NCBI GenBank assembly: GCA_025917655.1
Contig: CP084612.1
Coordinates: 496,001 to 560,000 of the forward strand
Source: Chlorella sorokiniana
Lineage: Eukaryota > Chlorophyta > Trebouxiophyceae > Chlorellales > Chlorellaceae
Length of the DNA: 64,000 nucleotides
Reading direction: 5' to 3'
Below, one piece after another: positions 1 through 12,666 of the stretch. Below the pieces are notes generated by a model. That model was not told the DNA's origin. It saw nothing but the letters and a program-made list of their open reading frames with translations, and did no database searches. A program made the position numbers and the translations under genes. Each line of letters opens with the position of its first letter. The first letter of the stretch is position 1.

Positions 1-3000
1 ACATCGCACAGTGCGCAGCGAGGTGCCGCCGCCTGGGGGAGCAGGGCGGTGGGCGGCCTCACGGTGTTGGTGATGCGCTCTTGCAGGATCCTCAGCCGGC
101 TGAGGGCGGAGTCAACCTGCAGGGGGCCGGCCATGGCGGCGGTCAAGGACTGTTCAAAGGCGGCAGCAGCGGTGTGCAGCGCAGGACTTCTGGGCGTGTG
201 GCAAGGGGCGAAGGTGGCGGAAGCTGGAGGGGCCGCCCGGTTCTGTGGGCAGGCAACACCCTGCTGGCAACTTGCGTGGCAGTGCAGCACTGCCCACAGT
301 CTGCCCTGCACAGCCTGCAGCAGCAGCAGGGTGCCCACCTGCAGCCAGTAGGCCTCTATGAGGTCTTCCGCCTCCCCCACCTCATCCGTCTCAGAATCTA
401 AGCCAGCCTGCAAGCAAAAAGGATCGAGAAGCGCATGCTCGTGTGTGTATGTGGGATAGGTGTGTGTGTGTATGTTTGGGGGGGGTGGGGGGGGGGCAGC
501 GGCTGATTTAACAGCTGTGTGGCAGCGCAAAGGGAGGCGGTGGCACGTCTGTGAACTAGCTGTGAAGCAGCACCTTCTCTGGCGCTGCGGAACACGCTCA
601 GTAACATCACGGGTGGCGCGTCCCCCAAGCCCACACCGACACACCGGCAATGCGGGAACCATGCTTGCCTGCTCTGCTTTGGCGCCGCTGCCGTTGCTGT
701 CGCCGCTCTCCGCGCGGCGGGGGCCGCCCCCGGCGTCGGCGCGCGGGCTGCCGCCCTCCGCTGCGCGCGACAGGCAGAGCCCCTCCATCGCCAGCTCATC
801 GTCCAGCAGCTCCTCCAGGATCTCCTGCGTATTGGATCAATGCGTACTGGGTCAATGCGTAGTGGATAAAAAGGACACGCTCATTCTAGCCGCATGCCGT
901 CGACTGAGGTTGGGTTGTGGATGGAGATTGCAGGGGAGCGCGGGGCGGCGGTTTGCGAGGCAGCACCCTGTCTGAAGTGCGGGGCCAGGGCGCACGATGC
1001 GCCCTTGCACATCCCGCCTGTGCAGACAGCCGCCAGCACATGTGGCCGCCTCGTACATTGCCCGCCCCTCTAGCCCTCACTCATCCCTGGCAGCCCCTCT
1101 CCTGGCCCCCTGCTGCACCCACCTTGATCTTGCCAACACGAGCGCAGCTCTTGTCCAGTCGGTTTTGGATTTCATAAAGCTGCTCCAAGTCGGGCGTGCC
1201 ACGCTGCGCCGGATGCGCGCCAGCACTGCAGGATGGGGGCGGGGTAGATGTCGGGGGGGACAACGAGGCCAAAGGTGGGGAAGAGGTACCGCTAGCGTCC
1301 TGCTGGCAGAGTTGCTACCCCCCCCCCCCAACACCCCCTCCCACCCCAGCAGCAGCCGAGAGTTCTGTGGCAGCAAGGCACCGCCTCCTTGACCAGACCG
1401 AGAGAAACAGTCGGGCGCCTGCACAATCGCACGCAGAGCGGCGGCCGCTCACCCGGGTGGGTCACCCCCTCCAGGTGCGCCACTTCCTGCTGCAGCACCT
1501 TGAGCACCAGCAGCAGCGCCGCCTCCAACGCCCGCAGCTCAAAGGGCAGCGCCTGGGAGGGGGTGGGGAGAATGGAGGGACGAGTGTGTGGAGAGGGGAC
1601 ACATGTGAGAAAGCCGGCATACGTCAGCAGAGCTGAGAGATAGAGCTCCGAGCCCTTGATCTCATCAACCTCCGCAGCATGCCACACTTGGTGCGGTCTG
1701 GGACGCGCTTGCGCCGAGGCTGCAGACTGTGCGACAGTCGACACGACAAGCAGTTGCAGGCGGGGCAGGGCGCGGGTGCTGGCCGGCGCCAGGCAGCCAC
1801 CTGCATCTGCTTCAGCTCCTCCAGTGACATGTATGAGGCGGCGGTGGGGAAGCCGTCTGCGCCGGGGGCCTCGTGGAAGGGCAGCTTGGACGCGGCGACG
1901 TGCGCGCTGCGCGGCAGCATCGGGCGGAGCACCGAGGGTGGCAAGGGAGAGTTGCAAAAACAGCGGGCGGTCGGGGAGGGTGTTCTGAGCAGATGCGGCA
2001 GCTCGTGGCAGCCCAGGAGCGGCAGCGCCTGGGAGCAGCACTGCTTGCAGGCGGGCAGGAGCATGGCGGCGGCGGGCCGCCGGCCAGCGAGCTTTGCTGC
2101 CACGTGCGTGCATGCACAAGAGGGGGGTACCTCAGTCGCGCCACCACGGGGCTGCTCAGGTCTGCCTGGGTGCGGGCGGCGAGGTCGGTGAGGGACGGCA
2201 CGGAGATGACCAGCATCTTGTCCCTGCCGGGAGGCGCATCGGCGACCAGAGGGGGCAAGCAGCAGCGTGACAGCACGTCGGCACCAGCCTTGGCAGGACT
2301 CGCGCTAAGGAAAAGGTGTGATGCTGGCGGTCCAGCATGCGCAACGTTGGGTGCTGCCAACGTGGCTTGGTGATGCCTGCTGACGCTGCGCAGCCGGCAA
2401 GGCTCACTGCTGCAAGTATGTGAAGGACGGAGCTGGCACCCCGCCACACCTGCCGATGATGAGCTTCAGCCCTTCCAGGTTCAGCACAAGCGCCTGCTTG
2501 CGCACAAATATGGCAGAGGGGTCTACAGGGGGAGACATTAGTGCAGATGCGATGAGTGGGGCATTTCCGCATGCAGGCTGGTGCTGCGGCTGCGCCCGAT
2601 GGGGTGGTGCCCAATCTGGCAGCGTAGTTCAAGGCTCACAGGGCAGCTGCACTGCAGGATCCAGGGCTCGGATGTCCCGATGGCGCAGTTGCAGGTCGGT
2701 GACAAGTGCCTGCTTGCGCAGCGTGGTATAGCTGGCGTGGCCTGCAGGAAAGGCAACAAGCCGCGGCGGCGGCAGAGTCAGACGCTTCGTGGTGGCGGCA
2801 GCCACCAAAGCGCGCGCGGGCTTGAGCGACACCGATCGGCCGCTTCCGTTACGATTCCAAATACCAGCAATTATGCGTAAAGCGTAGGAGGAAGGCGTCC
2901 GACACTGACCGCTCTCGTCGATAAGCACAATGTCCTTCCCCCTTTTGCTGGCGTTCATAACTCGCATGTTGGGAACATCCCCTCTTCGCTGAAGCATAAG

Positions 3001-3033
3001 CGGCGTGGACTCTAGGTTGGGCCGCTCCGCCAT
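1..3033 (-). CDS. MRS2: MRS2/MGT (CorA-type) magnesium transporter, 3' end cut by window edge
   Basis: CorA superfamily Mg2+ channel of organelle or plasma membranes. Exons run right to left. The start ATG (3033) gives MAERPNLES. Around 2640-2742 comes TTLRKQALVTDLQLRHRDIR followed by ALDP, matching the family's RDLRILDP block. Around 2447-2524 is AIFVRKQALVLNLEGLKLII. The diagnostic LPFELRALEAALLLVLKVLQ block lies near 1465-1550, then DLEQLYEIQNRLDKSCARVG (about 1135-1200), an ILEELLDDELAMEGLCLSR helix (about 765-835), EAEDLIEAYWLQVGT (about 345-400) and VDSALSRLRILQERITNT, which ends at a GTGAGG donor near 61. The GMN motif and the two C-terminal membrane helices lie beyond base 1, so conduction cannot be judged. 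Identity is firm from the block order; exon edges are approximate. A GT-rich and G-rich tract sits in the intron at about 436-497. Confidence 0.88.
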
Positions 3034-3569
3034 GTCCTCCCGATTCCTCCGTTAGCGGGCAGGAGGGGCGAATACTGGTGAATTCGACCTTTGACAATGC
3101 ATGCAGCCCTGCGAGGTCTTTATCGATGACAATGTGCATGCATCGCCCAGGACCAAGCGCCTGCTCAAAGCCAGCGCAGCATGCGACATGCCGCCATCGG
3201 TGCCGCCCTCAGCTTCCACGACCAGACCAGCAAGCTCCGACAGCGGCAGCGGCGCCAAGCCGTGCTGCCTCGCTTCCGACAGTTCACACCTTGCCGTGTT
3301 AAGAACACCATGCAAATTGGGAGGACACCCACCAAACGAGTCCTTCTTGCACCCAGGTGTCACTCGTTTCGAGCTGGCGGCGCCGGATGCTTGCTTTCCC
3401 TGCCCGCATGCTCTTGTGTGGTGACCTCTCAAGTAGCAGCAGCTTACGGACACCCTTCAGCTGAGCCAGCAGATGGCAGCCATGGATGCGTACTCACGCA
3501 TTTCTTCCAATTACCACATGCGCGCAGAAGCAGCAGCAGCCAGTTCAGCTGCGCTGCCACGGTGCCGCG
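3034..3569. other. Intergenic: MRS2 promoter side and glutaredoxin 3' flank
   Basis: The stretch lies upstream of the MRS2 start and downstream of the glutaredoxin stop, both genes on the minus strand. Open frames cross it on both strands but carry no recognisable domain and look like GC-driven shadows. I saw no TGTAA signal on the minus strand here. Confidence 0.5.
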
Positions 3570-4723
3570 CTACTCTGTGGCGCCGCCCAGCAGGCCTGCC
3601 TCGCGCAGCATGCGCTCCAGCTCGCCGCTGGCATCCAGCGCAGACACGTCGTCGGCGCCGCCGATGAAGCGTCCGTCCACGAATATGCGCGGTACAGTGC
3701 GGCCGCCCTGCGGTGCGGCCAAGCGGCACAGTCGTGTCGTAATGGCGACGAGGGCAGTGAGGGTGTCCGGGCAAGGAACCAGGCTGCCCTCCCAAAACGG
3801 AGCAAGGACTACCGTTAGGGAACCAGCGCTGGCAAAGGAAGGGCACCACCCCGCCGCAAAGCCGCTACGGCTGTTTGCAGTACAAAGCAGTGCGCGAGTC
3901 CTGTCCCGCCTACGCACCGTCAGCCGCGCCAGCTCGTCTTGCAGCTCCGCCGTGTCGGCCCGCTCATCCAGCTCCAGCACCGCCACCTCCTCATCCCCGA
4001 GGTGACGTCGCATGACCGCCTTGCCGCGCATGCTGCAGGGCAGGAGGTGCGGAGCGGGGCGGGCAGCGTGCAGACATGACGGAACGGTGGTAAGCGACAA
4101 GGCAGCGCTGCTGAGGTCCCTGCGCAGGGCGGCCCAGACTCCACAGTGCCAGCTGCAGCGGCGGAGCGTCTCCAACCCCTCCACCACGGGCTCGCAAACC
4201 ACCCACGACGTGTTGCTGGGTTGCAGCCGCCGCGCGGCGTCCACCCACCTGTAGGGGCAGTATGACTTGCTGAACACCATCACCCTGTTGGCACGGATCA
4301 GGCGGTCCACCAGCTGCACCCAAACAGTGACAACAGGGTCGGAGGACAGAGCATTGTGGCAGGGAGAGGGGAGGGATGTTGCGCCAGCGGCAGTGCAAGC
4401 ACCTGCGCCGGGGTCTCGGTGCCCAAGTACTCCTCGGCAGTCACCCCATCATCAGAGGTTTCCTCTGCTGCAGCTGAGCCGGAATCCTCCCCTTTCAATA
4501 CAGGCTTGGCCGCCGCTCCGGCAGAGGCATCCAGACCGGCAGCCTGGCCCGCCGCTGCCAGGTCTTGTGCCCGCTGGTGCCCTGGATGGAGACTGTACGC
4601 CCGCAACGCCGCCGCCAGCAGCACCTTGAAGCCCAGGGCAAGGGCCAGCAGGCAGAAGAGCTTGAAGACCTTGGCAGCGGCGGACTGCTGTTGGGGGCTC
4701 GAGATGCGGCGAGGCGGCATCAC
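3570..4723 (-). CDS. Membrane-anchored glutaredoxin with CPYS active site
   Basis: Thiol-disulfide or deglutathionylating oxidoreductase of the glutaredoxin fold. Four exons splice in frame: 4723-4403, 4313-4249, 4032-3918 and 3707-3570. Exon 1 carries a basic start and one hydrophobic helix (KLFCLLALALGFKVLLAAAL, about residues 20-40), then a low-complexity Ala/Glu linker. Exon 2 gives RVMVFSKSYCPY. The exon 2/3 junction completes the active site as CPYS followed by MRGKAV, so the second Cys of the usual CPYC is Ser. Exon 4 has the glutathione-binding RTVPRIFVDGRFIGG and a last helix ending GGATE. The domain is full length. The N-terminal helix suggests a signal anchor, with the domain on the membrane of the secretory path; an organelle-targeting peptide is the alternative. 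A monothiol mechanism is inferred from CPYS. Confidence 0.88.
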
Positions 4724-5371
4724 GGCAGGCAGCAGCAGGCAGTGTCCTGGTCTGTTGTAGTAGCGGCGGGCTGGTGTGCACGAGGATTGCTGGTCGGTTT
4801 GGCTTCAATATGTAAGAGGAGGAGTGCACAGTGCAGTTGGATGGAGGGCGGCGGCTGGTTGCCCAACAAGCGCCTTTATACAATGATCTGCCTATATCGG
4901 CAATCAAACAAGCGCTCAGCTGTAGGGATGCGCCCGCTTCAGCCCATGCGCGAAAGTGGAGGTCGGGCTGGCATTGGCCATTGCAATTTGCAGGAAAGAC
5001 GGGGCATTTGGCCTTTAGTCCGACAGACCTCTACATTGTATCGACGCAAAGGCTGTCGCATCAACGGTTGGGCACCGCTTTGAGGGCGCCCGCGGCGACC
5101 GACCCGTGCTGCAGGGAGCGGCATGGCAAATTACAGCCTGCTGGCAGGTACAGGTAGGTTGCAATGAGGTGCGAGACTGTGTGTAAAGAGCAGAAGAAGG
5201 AGCAGCAGCAGGTGGGGAAAAGCGAGGAAGCGAGAAGACGGAGGAGTGCGGGCTGGCGGCTGGGCGCTCGGTAGAATCAGAACTCGAATCTCAATGAAAT
5301 GGTTTGGCGGTGAGCCTGGCAAACAAGGCCCTGCACAACGGCGTCTGTGCCAACACGGCGCTGCTGCGCGG
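4724..5371. other. Intergenic: glutaredoxin promoter side and CLC 3' flank
   Basis: This 648-bp stretch separates two minus-strand genes. It is less GC-rich near 4860-5060. A purine-rich tract with AGAAGAAGG-type runs lies at about 5185-5250. It also holds the probable CLC poly(A) signal at 5131-5135. No conserved coding signal was seen. Confidence 0.5.
5131..5135 (-). terminator. Probable CLC poly(A) signal (TGTAA)
   Basis: The minus strand reads TGTAA, the usual chlorophyte polyadenylation signal, about 240 nt past the CLC stop. Assignment rests on position and motif only. Confidence 0.4.
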
Positions 5372-7779
5372 TCAGAAGCGGTCTGGCGTGGCATCCGAGG
5401 GCAGCAGCAGCGAGCCACGCGGCGTCCCTCCGCCGCGCGGCGACTCAAACAGCGGCGGCGCGCCCGGCTGCTGCGGCAGCGTCCCCAGCCGCGCCCGCTT
5501 CACCGCCTCGTCCAGCCGGTATCCCAGCAGGTCCTTGCGGGTCACCATGCCCTGCGGGAGGTTGCCACGGTGTGGGTGTGGTGATGTGGTGTGGTGGTGG
5601 AAAAGGGGAAGGGGGGACAGCAAAAAGGTCGGTGGCGCTAAATCTCTGCCCCGCCATCATCCGCCACATGCACCCCCTCCCGAGCCAGGAGCCCGCGCAT
5701 CCAGCCGGCCCCCAACGACCCGCGCAATCAATCTTACGGCCGAGCGCAGTCGTGCTCCCAGGCCCACCCGCCAAGCCATGCCTGCCCGGGCACCCACCCG
5801 CACTCTGTTGTGCTCGTCCACCACCACCAGGTGGCGCAGGCCCATGGTGGAGAAGAGGATGTAGGCGCGCTCCACGGTGTAGGACTCAGGCACACGGATG
5901 GCTGCAGGTGGCAAGCAGGGAGGGGCAGGCCGCAGCGAGGCAGGAAGGGGTGAGCATGGTGTCCTTCAATGCGAGGGCAACCGCCGTGTGGTGCGTGCAC
6001 ACAAGTAACGGCGGCAGCTGCAGGGGCGGTGGGGTGATGCAGGGAGGTGGGCGCTGAAGAGTGCAGGCAGGGCGTTGAACGCGGCAGCGCAGCCCCACGA
6101 GCGTTGCACAGCGCCAGGTGGGGGCTGGCTGGCAAGGGCGTCTGGTGCGCAGGCAGCACGGGGCCAGCGGCATGCCCGACCCTCGCCCTGCCAAGCACCC
6201 AAGCCAGGCACCCTTGCCTGCCAGGCAGCCCTGCCCGCCCTGCCGCCCCTCCACCCACCCGACGTGTTGATGTAGGGGGTGAGGTCCAGGCTCTCGTCCC
6301 AGAGGGAGGGGTCATTGGGGAAGTGGGAGGGCGTCAGCGGGCGGCCCTGCGGGGCACACAAGACGGCGTACCAGGGACGTGGTCAGGCACGCAGGGGTGG
6401 TTTTTTTGGGGGGCGGAGGGAGCTGCTGCCAGCAGTGCGGCTGGTAACGCCCAGCCATGCCTGCCTGCATCAATGCTTTCCGTGACCCCCCTTCACCCCG
6501 CCCCCCACTCCACAGGCACCTCTTGATAAAATCACTGGCTGACGGCCCTCCAACACTCACCATCACCACCAGAAAAGAACCGATCACAGCACATTGCACC
6601 CACCTCTAGCACCGCCATCTGCTGCGCCGCCTCGCTCTCCAACGCCGAGGCATCCACAAACTGGCGGTTCAGCTCGGTGAAGGGCACCTCCAGGTGCTGG
6701 CAGGTGCCGCGCTTCACCGCCTCCACCAGCAGCTTCATCAGGTGGTCCCGCACCACCAGCCCCACGCACACGCCCCCTGCACCCGGGTGGAAGCAGCGGG
6801 GGTGTGGTGATCAGGGTGCCACATCAACCCGCGCCTACGCAGCGCTGTTTGCGGCGGGAAGGTCCGAGCGCTGATGAAGCCGGATGCAGCAGGAGGGGGC
6901 AGTGAGCAGCCGCAGATGAGCGCTGCGACGGCGGCAGCACAGGGTGTCGCACCGTAGCACCCAGCGCGGTTCTAACTCCCACTCCCACATTCACATAATC
7001 TTCTACCCTCACTCTCCTTTTTCCCCCTCCCCCACGAACTTTCACACTCGTTGTTCAGCCCACCTGCGGCGTGTCGCGAACCACGGGGAAGCCGTTGTGC
7101 CGCGTGCGCCGCAGCACATCCCGCACGTCTCCCAGCCGCATCTGCTCCCGCAGCGTCACCACGGGCGCGTGCATCACGTACCGCACCTCCACCAGGTCCA
7201 GGGACATGGTGGAGGCGGGCTGGAGGGCAGGAAGAGGGGGGCGCGCGGAACGGGGCTGACAGTGAGCAATGGTGTGCGCAGAGGAGGGTATTGACAGAGA
7301 GGGTTAAAGGGAGGGGGCGTTGATTGGGCAGGCAGGCTCTTGTGCGACGCGTCAGCGTGTTGGCCCATGCAGGCGCGGGGCAGAGGGCGGGGAGCAGCGC
7401 CTACGCAGTGCCGCCAGGGGTCCCACGCCACAAGGCGGGGTGGAGATGCTGCTGCGGCACGTGTCCCCCTTCAAAACCAGGTGCACGCGCCACCCCTGCC
7501 TCCGCCACTCACGTCTTTGGGCAGGAAGGGCACGCACTTGGCCTCCAGCAGGCCGTGGTAGAGGGAGTGGGTGGCGGCGTCTGCCACCGTCTTGGCCAGC
7601 ATGATGGCCACCATGATGGGCAGCAGGATGCGAACGTCGTTGGACATCTGGGCGGGGGGGGGTGGTGGAGGGGGTTGAGTGTGCCTTCCATGTGCATTTT
7701 CCTTCACTTCCTTCACTCCTTTGGCTATGCTGTTGATCATTTTTGTTTGCCTGTGCATGTATGATTATGTGTGTGTGTG

Positions 7780-7817
<38 letters not shown>

Positions 7818-10800
7818 AGCGAGACACACGCAGCCCAGGCCCCCACACTTGATGCCGCACCTCCATGATGATGACGGCCAGGGCGAGGGTCATGCGGGTG
7901 ACCCCCATGAAGGCGCCCGCGCCGATGAGCGCAAAGGCGCCGGGGTCAATCCACGCCCAAGGGCTGGGCGGCAGGAAGACGCCGGGCGGGCGCTGCGGCG
8001 GGATGGACGGGGAGGGAGGGAGGAGGCGGGGAGGGAGGAGGCGGGTCAACGGTGCATGCCAGGCCCGGCGCGGCGTTTCTTGCCCTTCCCGGCGAGCTGC
8101 CCAGCCTCGACAGAAAGAAAGGTGGCGGCGCGGCGTGGCCAGCTGATTCAGGTTCAGGTCCAGGCCAGCCTGCTGCTCTCACCCCTCGGACCCCGCGCCG
8201 TGCGCCGCCGCGATGTCCACCCCCACCAGCCCCACCAACCGCCCGATGCAGGCGCCGATGAGCAGCATGGGCACAAACACGCCGGAGGAGATGGCGGAGC
8301 CGGCTGCACATGGGGCAGCAGCATGGACGGGCGCGGGTGATTGGCTAGGGATGGACGCAAGGCTAGGCATGTGGGCTCGGCCAACCAGCATGGATGTGGA
8401 GCGACTGCACGCAAGCTCTGCAAAGCTGCAAACTCCGCTGCGCGTGACGTTGCCCTAGTAGCAGCCGGGGCACAGCTGGGCGACCTGTGCTGTTTCCCCT
8501 CCCCCCCCAAACAAGCATACAAACACACCCACCCCGACGCCACACCCACACAGTCCCTCCCCGCACCCGTCCAGGCTGCCCCCAGGAAGTAAAACACCAG
8601 CATGACCAGGATGGCGGCGTAGCCAAACTCGCGGTGGGTGCCTCGGGAGAACAGGTGGCGGATGGCGTCCTCGCCTGAGGGCGGTGGAGGGGTGTGGAGG
8701 TGGGTGGGTGGGTGTGAGTGGGGGGGGGGGCGGTGAGGGGTCACGATTGTGAGGTGTCGCGGCCAGGCATTCGCGAATGCCCCAGCTGACACCCCTTTTC
8801 CCTGTAATGTAAATGCTTGAGGTTGCAAGGACAAGGGCCGCTGCCCCGGCAGCGCCCCCAGCAGGGAGACACTTTTGTGCCTCGGCAAACAAAAGCCGCG
8901 CCTGGCTGCAAGGAATGCAGACGAGCCCGGCGGCGCGCCACCCACCAGTGACGCTCATAAGGGTGGCCAGCTCGTTGTAGGAGCGCGCCACGGTGATGTT
9001 GCCTGAGATGCCGTGCTCGCCGCCCGCGCCGTCAGGGTCCCACTCCGGAGGGATTTCTGCGGGGGCGGTGGGAGGAGCGAATGGGCGAGTGGCTGGCAGA
9101 CAGGGCAGGCGGCATGACAGCAAGCTGCGAGGTGGAGCGGGCAGGTGAGCGGCAGACGGGGCAGGGCAGGCGGCAAGGCAAGCACAAGGCAAGCGCTTGG
9201 GTGCAGCTGGGAGACTTGATGCTCCCAGCTGCTGTGCCCAGCGCCCACTACAGGCAGCGCTCGGCTGCTGCCCGTCGCCGCCGCTCACCCGAGTCCTTTG
9301 CCGTCCTGCTGCAGGTGTAGAGCTCCGTGCTTTCTTCCACAATCCGCCTGCAGAGCGGCGAGGATTGGGGGTGGGTGGAAGGGTTGAGGGGACAGCCGGC
9401 GTCAGGTGAGGCAGCGCGTGTGCGCAATGGCAGCGAATGGTCGGCCAGCCCGCCGCAGCGCTCACTTGATCTGGTCCGAGGTGCCGTCGGGGCAGAGAGG
9501 CTTGGTCTCCCCCTGGATGATCACACACTGCACAGAGGCGGCGGCGTCGACGCAGCTGTGAGTGCGTGTGTAGAGCCAAGCTGCCCCGCTGGGAGGGGGC
9601 TGCGCCAGCCGGCACCGGCCGACGCACCCAACAGGCGGCAAGCGAGCTGGTTGGGGTGAGGGCGGGGCTGACCTGGGTGGGCGTGCAGGGGAAGAAGAGC
9701 GGCAGGATCATGCCGAGCGTGACGAAGATGACGATGAGGAGGCAGGGCTCCGCCATGCGCCACTTGGCCGGCTTGCCCTTGAAAAACTCGGTGCGGCGCG
9801 CACCACCTGTGAAAAGCCAGGTGGAAGGGGGAGCATGTGGTGGATGGCAATAGGGCTAAGCAGCACGGGTTCCGACGACCATCAGGACTAGGGTCAAGTT
9901 AGCACACGCGGCGGCAAAGCCAGAGCAGCAAGAGGTGGCTCCCCAAGCCAGCCAGCCCGAGCAGCAGATCCAGCACCCCGAGCACCTTGAGGTTGATGGT
10001 GGTGAACATGATGGCGCACAGGCCCGCGATGATGCCGATCGCCGCCGCGGGCAGCACCATCAGCACATGGCTGGTGAGCTGCGGGGGATCCAGCAATGGT
10101 GCGGGCAGAGTGAGCACGGCAATGAGGCCCACAGCCTTGCGCAAGCAACTGAGCATAAACAGAGGGACGCTGATGATAGGCTTGCTGAGGCGGGGAATCG
10201 CAGGCGCGGGGTGCTGACGGGTGGTTAGCAAGCGCGGCGGCGGGCAGGTGCAGCGGCGGGCGGACTGAAGTGCAGACCCACTTACTTGGGTCTGCACCTC
10301 AAAGAACACTGTGGAAGACTCCTTGTCAAACAGCCCAAACTGGCCCTCCCTGCAGCAGGCGGACACGGCGCCATAAGCACCGCAGCGGGTCAACAGCACA
10401 GCCGAGGCAGGCAGCCGACAGGAGTGCAAAGGCTGCGCTCGCCAAAGCAGCTGCAGCAAGCGAGACTAGGGCGAGAACCGCCGCCGCAGCCAGCGCTCAG
10501 CCCGCTGCAGGCTCCCGCACCCGGCCTTGGCCCAGGTGGGGGCCGCCAGCAGGTAAGAAAGAGCGCACGGCAGCTGTGCGCCAGGTGGCAGCACGCAGCG
10601 GCGGCAAGGCAGCACGCTGTTGCAGCGGCGTGGCGGCTCACCCCACGGCCGCCTGGGCTGTGCGCAGCGTATCGGTGGTCAGAACCGCTGCCATGCAGGC
10701 GAAGAAGATCTGCCAGCCCAGGGACTGCTGCCAGAAGGAGGCAATCTCTTCCAGCACAAACAGAAGGCCGCCGATGGGGGCCGAGAAGGCGACCGCCACG

Positions 10801-12666
10801 CCCATGGCGGCGCCCGCGGTCGCAAAGTCCCGCTTGTCCTTGGGGTTCTGCGGGTGGGGTGGGGCGGTCGGAGGGGAGCTTGTAAGTGGGGCATGCTAGA
10901 GAGTGCAGAAGGGAGAGCGGGCAAACGCCTGAAGATGGAGTGGCAGGGATGGAGAGAGGAATCAGGTGACGGAGCCAGGACCTCCAGCATGCATGCCTGT
11001 GGCACGGTTGCCGCCCCCGCGCTGCCCCACGCTGCCCCCTACACACAAACACACACTCCCCGCCGCCCGTCCCGCTGCAGCGCTCGCCTGGAAGTTGCGG
11101 AAGAGGCCGGTGTCAATTCCCAGGGTGGTGGAGTGGCCTTGGGAGAGGCCCGCCCCCACCGCCGCCCCCATGTGGATCATGGGGCCCTCCGGGCCCACCG
11201 GCAGCCCGGAGCCCACCGCTGCCGCGGCCGACAGGAACTTCACCCCAAAGGTCTTGATGTTGAGGATCTGCGGGGGCAGGGGGACGAGCGGTTCAAGGTC
11301 AGTGGCTAGGAAAAGAATGCGAGCCAGGGGGGTAGCACTTGTGCCTCTCCAGAACAGCAGAAGGGGCACCGCACACTGCCCCACCCTCCCAAAGGTACAC
11401 ACAGCGCAGAGCCTGGCACGCAGCCGGCGCCCAGCAGCGCGGCTGCCGCCCAGCCGCCGGCTCGCCTTGGGCATGAAGCAGCCGTTGAGGTAGGCCATGA
11501 TTTCGGAGACCCCCGCCCCCGCCGCCTCGGGCGCCAAGTTGACCACCAGCCAGGTGGAGGCGTAGACCAGGGCCAGGGAGAAGGTGATGTTAAACATCCA
11601 GCCCACCACCACGTGCGTGTGCGCCAGCAGCCAGCTGCGGGGGGTGGAGGGGGTGTCGATGGCTTCGGAGGGCAAGTGTGAGGGCAGGTTGGCAAATTGC
11701 ACAGCAACACGAACCCGGAAACTGCGGCAGAGAGGGGTCAAAGAAGTCCAGCGGGCGGGCATACCCCCTGGCGAGCTGCCCCAGGGCCGAGCACCCAAGG
11801 AGGGAGCGGCCTGGCGGCAGCGGCGGCGGCGGCGGTGGCGTGGAGCAGCTGCGGCGGCGGCGGCGGCAGGGATCAGGTGGGGCTCCTCACCGCGTGCCGT
11901 GGTACTTTGTGAAGGAGAGGACGTGGATGAGGAAGTGGAGGGAGAAGCCGACGAGGCCGACCGCCACGCCGCTCACCGCCATCATGACCCAGCGGTCCCA
12001 GTAGCGCCCCCAGGGCTGCGCCGCCAGCCACTGCCGGTACACGCGGCTGCTGGGCGCCAGGTAGTCGATCGACTGGAACTGCTTCAGCCGCGCGCGCTCC
12101 TCAGACGTGTAGGTGTGGTTCACGCCGGCGGCCTCCGTGGTGGCGCCGCGCGAAAAGAGCTTGCCCAGCGCAGCGCGCCAGCCGCCGCCGCCGCTGGCAG
12201 CGGCGGCGCCGCCCAGCCCGCCGAAGCTGGCCCAGCCCGACAGTTCGCTGCGCAAGGCGCCGCCGTCCGCCTCGCCCTCCGGGTCTCCCAGGTGGCTGCC
12301 GTTGCTGGCGGGGTGGGCATAGCTGCCGTTGGCACCGCCCGGCGGCACCGCGACCGTCACGTCAGGCGGAGCTCGCCCTGGCGGCTGCAGCAGCCGCGCA
12401 TTGCCGTCCGGTCGCGACGGGTTGGAGAAATCTTCGGGGACTGCGCCACGCGAGGGAGTGTGGGGGTATGGGCGAGGGAAGCAGGCTGAGCAGGGGCAGT
12501 GCTGGCAGTGGGGCCGGAAGGCGCGGGCGCCAGCAGCGCAGGGGAAGTGCGCCGGCCAGGCGCTGCTTGTCGCACCGTATGGGTGCACATTCATGCCATG
12601 TGACTCACCATCGTCTTCTGAGGAGATCAACCTGAAGAGGGGCTGACCCGCGCTACCCTCGGACAT
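5372..12666 (-). CDS. CLC family anion/proton exchanger with C-terminal CBS pair
   Basis: Voltage-gated chloride channel family. The long hydrophilic N-terminus starts [20 protein letters not shown]. The first membrane helix is in [20 protein letters not shown] (about 11950-12000). Next come [31 protein letters not shown] with the gating Glu (about 11160-11250), and [15 protein letters not shown] with the proton Glu (about 10740-10810). Later blocks are [57 protein letters not shown] and [20 protein letters not shown]. The CBS region runs from [20 protein letters not shown] (about 7180) to [20 protein letters not shown] and [20 protein letters not shown] at the end. Both Glu residues predict an H+-coupled exchanger rather than a channel. 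The usual GSGIPE filter reads GAGVSE. About 17 exons; reading frames are intact throughout. Confidence 0.92.
7769..7811. repeat. (GT)n microsatellite in a CLC intron
   Basis: About 21 GT units with a single C interruption lie in an intron between CBS-side exons of the CLC gene. Confidence 0.9.

Noticed and set aside
3181-4005. 274-codon open frame on the plus strand
   Set aside because: It is antisense to the glutaredoxin exons and has no domain; the minus strand holds the conserved protein.
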